A stretch of 64,000 bases of DNA from Cladobotryum mycophilum. Taxonomy: Eukaryota; Ascomycota; Sordariomycetes; Hypocreales; Hypocreaceae. The stretch is taken from the NCBI GenBank assembly GCA_036429605.1, contig JAVFKD010000002.1:992001-1056000 (forward strand). Reading direction: 5' to 3'. Both the position numbers and the translations under genes were made by a program. Below the pieces are notes generated by a model, which worked only from the letters and a program-made list of their open reading frames with translations, made no database searches and was not told the origin of the DNA. This document shows positions 60,801 to 64,000 of this stretch, one piece after another (position 1 is the stretch's first letter; each line of letters opens with the position of its first letter).

Positions 60801-61657
60801 AATACTAGAAGGGCGCGATGCCCCAAAAACCGTCAGGCTCATTGGTATTGAGGGCGTATGTGCGAAGGAAGGTATGTTGTTGTGACGTTGATGTGGCGGA
60901 TACGCATCGCGATTTCGTGTTATTGGTGTTATCAAATTCCTAATAGCTGATGTGTATGTTACTTAGTAAAGAAAAGGAAAAAGAAAAGATAACAATAGCT
61001 TATATGGTTTAGTGGTATAACGCTTGGTCATTTAGGCTAAGAAGTGCAGGTTCGAATCCTATTATAAGCGTAAATTTTAATTATATCATCGTAAGGTGAT
61101 ATAATTACAATTTTTTGCTATTTTTAGCATCGGAATAACTATAATCCGTAAAAAAATCCTACCCTATACTTGTCAAGTCTATCAAGTTTTGGACTTTTTA
61201 AACTTGACTGATTGATAATTGGGAATAGCCTCACTTGATTGATTGATTGATAGACTTGATGACTAGACTTGATCGGGATGCTGCCCTGGTCCCTTCTCAT
61301 CATGACAGTAAACCTTTCTCTCTATCTGTCAAGTACCTGGGACTGGGACTGGGACTGGGACTGGCAAGGACAAAATGGGTCGCCTCCACAACATCGCTCG
61401 CGAGTACATTCTGTACTTCCTCGTCTGGCTCAAGGCCAGGAACCAACGTCTTGCTCGTGCTCGTGCCTGTCGTGCCCGCTCTAGTAAGCAATATCATACT
61501 GATCCTCGCTTTACCGTAGGCAAGCATGCTAACTCAAAACAGCGTAATGGAAGACGAACGTCACAACGCTGTATCCTTGGGATACTACTTGCTTGTCGCT
61601 AGTTCTCTGCTATTTATCGGTGCTGTCCAGCGTCAAATGGCTCGAGAACTATACTAA
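57843..61657 (+). CDS. Small unrecognised protein gene, intron 1 interrupted by a hAT transposon
   Basis: Three-exon model: 57843-57939, 61309-61483 and 61543-61657, total 387 nt, 128 residues, all phases agreeing. Intron 1 has donor GTAAGA, branch CACTAAC and acceptor GACAG. Without the 3,288-bp element and one 8-bp target copy it would be 73 nt. Intron 2 is 59 nt (GTAAGC, GCTAAC branch, AACAG). The N-terminus (MHHLMPRLSQFQPRIPLLPS) is Arg-containing and non-acidic, like a mitochondrial presequence. Exon 2 contains a WD repeat stretch from a GGGACT tandem (61344-61368). Exon 3 encodes MEDERHNAVSLGYYLLVASS and a single membrane segment near the C-terminus. A small mitochondrial membrane protein is my guess; the family is not recognised. 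Whether it still splices over a 3.4-kb intron is unknown. Confidence 0.55.
57993..58000. repeat. Target-site duplication of hAT element, left copy
   Basis: GTCCCTTC, identical to 61289-61296; it directly abuts the left inverted repeat. Confidence 0.95.
58001..58020 (+). repeat. Left terminal inverted repeat of hAT element
   Basis: CAGGGCAGCATCCCGATCAA, exact reverse complement of 61269-61288. It starts with CAGGG, a frequent hAT terminus. Confidence 0.95.
58274..60935 (-). pseudogene. hAT transposase with BED zinc finger, eleven internal stops
   Basis: Exon 1 is 60587-60935; a 70-nt intron follows (60517-60586, GTATCT...TGTAG); the rest is one frame to TAA at 58274. A BED-type finger straddles the intron (WICRRCDEDG...HLKKKH). 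Then come FDLWTLPNRLAIMAVTGHFL, VISDNASNND (catalytic Asp), CYGHILNLVGRAFLYHEDS, TRWNSTYLMIERALL, and the C-terminal dimerisation block PVKWWISQQQAFLTLSKLAL leading to AADCERAFSLCKL. Internal stops, by lowest coordinate: 60176, 60104, 59816, 59687, 59411, 59390, 59372, 59357, 58685, 58619 and 58394. All are TAA or TAG, none TGA, and no frameshift is seen. That is what CAA/CAG to TAA/TAG change would leave. Functional domains are otherwise well preserved. Confidence 0.9.
60998..61070 (+). tRNA. tRNA-like gene inside the hAT element, isotype unassigned
   Basis: 73 bases that fold as a cloverleaf. A perfect 7-bp acceptor stem (GCTTATA with TATAAGC) is followed by discriminator G. The D-stem is three pairs. 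The anticodon stem is five pairs (CTTGG with CTAAG) with a nine-base loop instead of seven. The T-arm has loop TTCGAAT and one stem mismatch. The pol III A box TGGTTTAGTGG (61005-61015) and B box GGTTCGAATCC (61049-61059) match consensus. The oversized anticodon loop prevents isotype assignment and suggests a tRNA-derived or degenerate gene. Confidence 0.6.
61078..61116 (+). terminator. Hairpin followed by T6, possible pol III terminator
   Basis: An 11-bp perfect inverted repeat (61078-61088 with 61097-61107, loop eight bases), then T6 at 61111-61116. It lies just downstream of the tRNA-like gene. A T run of this length normally stops RNA polymerase III, so a transcript of about 115-120 nt with a 3' hairpin is possible. 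Confidence 0.5.
61269..61288 (-). repeat. Right terminal inverted repeat of hAT element
   Basis: On the minus strand it reads the same 20 bases as the left end. Beyond 20 bases the two ends diverge, though both keep TCAAGTC-like motifs. Confidence 0.95.
61289..61296. repeat. Target-site duplication of hAT element, right copy
   Basis: GTCCCTTC, identical to 57993-58000; it directly abuts the right inverted repeat. No divergence between the copies suggests a fairly recent insertion. Confidence 0.95.
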
Positions 61658-64000
61658 GTCCCAAGGTTCAGACGGAATCTTTTTGGCAAAATGCGGTACA
61701 AATCCTGCATCAAACAAGTTTGAGAGGGCTAGACAGGGAGATATTAGGTAAACAGTCATCTTGATTTAGGATGGCATGCTTTGCATTGCCTATAGCTGGT
61801 TGCTTTGGTCCAAACTACGTCGAATAAAAGTACTCCCTACTGCCCATAAACAACTGAACACCGCCTCCTAGCGCCCATACGAGAAGTAATTCCACTCTGA
61901 ATTGTAGCACGGGAAGTGTAGCTAAATAATAGGTAGAGATCAATTTGTTTGCACGGGACATTTCCTACAAGTATGGCGTCATCACCCCTGGCAAGATTGG
62001 ATTTTCTTCTGAGAACAGTACACGCAGAGGCTATAGTATAGAGCAGTAGAACTCGTGGAGGAAGTCAAAACAAGTGACTCGTTGCAAGTTCGTATCCATG
62101 GATAGTGCATATGGATGCGATATTCGTGAGTAGAGTCTCAAGATCATAGTAGCTTATTTAGTACTTGAATCATAAATTGGCGGGGTATTGCATTACCTAC
62201 ATATAAGCAGTAGTTATCTTTATGTTGATCAATTTATTCTTGAATGTTTATAATTGGCTGCCTCCCCTCAACTGGGAGGACAACCCTGGTCAGCTTCAGG
62301 ATGAGTCAACCCTGCCACTGCAGCCTCAACCAGCTATGCTATGTGATTCATTGCCAACTAGTGCTAGAAGACCGTGTGAGACATGGCTGGGAGTCAAGAT
62401 CCTACAAATAGACAAAGATTCACCGAAAGAGAATTTTTTGCATTTTCACTCCTAGAAAACTCGCAGTGTGTTTTGTATTACTGCTGCGGAAGCCTGGCAT
62501 TGGGTACTTGCCTTATGCAGCTGTACGATCTGCGGGGACAAACAACTCGACTGTCACACAAAAAACATCTCCAATTCAACCCTCCGTCTCATCTCGACGC
62601 AGAACCGGTTAGGCCATCTACCACCACCGCCTGAGCATTTAAAATTCATTTGAGGATCTCAGAAATATCTCTAGATCACCTATGTCCAGATTATCCATTT
62701 AAATGCCTTTTATTGCTTGAATTGTGCCTGGTTTCTTCCGTTTGGTCAGTTTCTTGCAATTTTTCCAACTGCTCTCACCCTTCACTGCGTCGTCAAACTG
62801 CCTCTTCGCGCATCAGAAAGATCATTCAAAATTCAATCCCCATGCAAGATACTCCATTCTCAATTTTCTGTCCAAAAATCGCACGTTCCGGGGCATAGGA
62901 GTGCTTAACAGGTACTTCCAGGGAGGTGGTCGAGACATGCAAACACCCACCCCCAGCCACTTTCCAAGCAAAAAGAGGACCTGAAGAACTGATTATGCGT
63001 ATTTAGACTCTTGATATTATTTTATCATTTAGAACAACTATTCAACCGCTTCATTCAATATCAGAACTCCAAACCTAATCTGCGATCCAATACTTTGGCT
63101 TCGCCAGTCGATACCATTCCAGGAACCATCAAGAAAATCAAGACGGGAACCCAAAGACATACATATCACAGTTGAAGGATCTAGAGTTACTTGTATATGA
63201 AGAACTAGGTACGATAATCTCTCCTTTCCTCTCTGATTGCAAGTTGAATTAGACTTGTTCTTCTCCATTGCCCTAGCAGAAACTCCTATTTGACTGCCTT
63301 TTCCTCCAATCTCCCTAAAAATATCATATACCAGTGGATCAGAAGCACGTTAAATAGAATCTTCCCTAGCCCATTTTCATACAGCTAATCACTGTTGCTA
63401 CTTTGTCTCGCTCAAACTTCTAGTTTGTGTATTTATATTCGGCGAAACTCCTATTGTTCTATTCTTCCCTTTACCGCTCCATTGGCTACTTCCATAAGCG
63501 CAGAATCCCAATATCTTTCCATTCTCTTCTGAACACTGTTATCCTCTGAAATTGTATTGGATCTTGTTCTGTTGGTGGTTCCGTTGCTTGGTAGCTTCTG
63601 AACAGCTAGCCCCCTTTCTTCCAATCTTCCTCAGTGGGGGAACTTCAGTTACACCAAAGTAGAGTTAAGAAAAACATCTGACACTATAATTTTAGACGCA
63701 AGATCTAAATAACGATTCAAATTTCTCGTAGCAATCCGAGAAACATTGTTTGATAAATTCGTCCCTCGAGCCACCCATCAAGAAACAAGAAACAAGAACG
63801 GAAGAGCGAGAGCAAGAAACGACTCCAAAGAAAGATTAGTCTCTCGTCAAGACTGACCCGACCTTTCTAGAAAATACTTGAAAACTACAAGGTATGGCTT
63901 GTCTCACTAACACCTCTTTCTTCTCCAACTCTCTGGATGCCCGTCTCAGTTTGTCAATGTTTCGTTTTTGTTAGTCGAGTCCAGCAGGACTAACTATTAA
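61658..64000. other. AT-rich terminal region without a supportable gene
   Basis: The final 2.3 kb is visibly richer in A and T than the rest. A minus-strand frame from about 63342 to 63038, open for roughly 100 codons (including IGGKGSQIGVSARAMEKNKS and VTLDPSTVICMSLGSRLDFL), reads like protein but is cut off upstream by several stops in the same frame. It may be a decayed coding remnant; the family is not recognised. Confidence 0.35.

Larger units (their letters stand above)
58001..61288 (-). mobile_element. hAT-superfamily DNA transposon, 3,288 bp, ends intact, transposase broken
   Basis: Cut-and-paste element bounded by perfect 20-bp terminal inverted repeats (CAGGGCAGCATCCCGATCAA at each end) and a perfect 8-bp target-site duplication GTCCCTTC, the length typical of hAT. 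It encodes a hAT transposase on the minus strand (58274-60935) with eleven internal stops, and carries a tRNA-like unit at 60998-61116. Subterminal zones are dense in ACTTGA/TCAAGT-type motifs, and CTATTCCCAA occurs near both ends in inverted orientation (58127-58136; 61219-61228). Mobilisation would need transposase from another copy. Confidence 0.93.

Noticed and set aside
61375..61488. 37-codon frame starting with a good ATG context inside exon 2 of the transposon-split gene
   Set aside because: It ends right after the intron; the alternative frame joins all three exons in phase and encodes a membrane segment.

Overview
The window is nuclear DNA of a filamentous ascomycete (Pezizomycotina, most likely Sordariomycetes; genus not determined). 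Genes carry many short introns (about 45-140 nt) with GTRNGT donors, CTAAC/CTGAC-like branch points and YAG acceptors. Intergenic stretches are long and pyrimidine-rich with many microsatellites. The products are typical fungal ones: an HMT1 ABC transporter, Sgt2, a copper-type metallothionein, galactokinase, acetolactate synthase, a CE5 esterase and a HET-domain protein.

Layout. 0.1-17.6 kb: hmt1 (+) with a long multi-exon C-terminal tail; SGT2 (-); a RING-CH membrane protein (-); a four-TM membrane protein (+); a tiny two-exon metallothionein (-); an unrecognised 261-aa protein (-); galactokinase GAL1 (+). 17.6-41.2 kb: two related C2H2 zinc-finger proteins (+), each behind a very long upstream region (9.2 and 7.3 kb) rich in simple repeats. 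41.2-49.1 kb: acetolactate synthase ILV2 (+), then on the minus strand a family III CoA-transferase and an MFS transporter with a one-base frameshift. 52.4-57.4 kb: a secreted, probably GPI-anchored CE5 esterase and a HET-domain gene with an in-frame stop, both minus. 57.8-61.7 kb: a small three-exon gene whose first intron holds a 3,288-bp hAT transposon. The last 2.3 kb is AT-rich and has no supportable gene.

Genes that may work together. The vacuolar heavy-metal ABC transporter and the metallothionein lie about 7 kb apart and handle metals in complementary ways (sequestration and binding). The zinc-finger pair is a dispersed duplication sharing three zinc-binding segments and a conserved region after them. 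The CoA-transferase and MFS gene are adjacent on one strand, which may or may not reflect shared function.

The most unusual region is 57.8-61.7 kb. The hAT element has perfect 20-bp terminal inverted repeats and a perfect 8-bp target duplication. Its transposase frame has eleven internal stops, all TAA or TAG, as expected from CpA-to-TpA (RIP-like) mutation. It also carries a tRNA-like gene with A and B boxes followed by a hairpin and a T6 run. Removing the element and one target copy leaves a normal 73-nt intron, so it landed between the branch point and acceptor of a host gene.

Limits: splice sites were placed by eye, family assignments rest on visible motifs, and no database comparison was possible.
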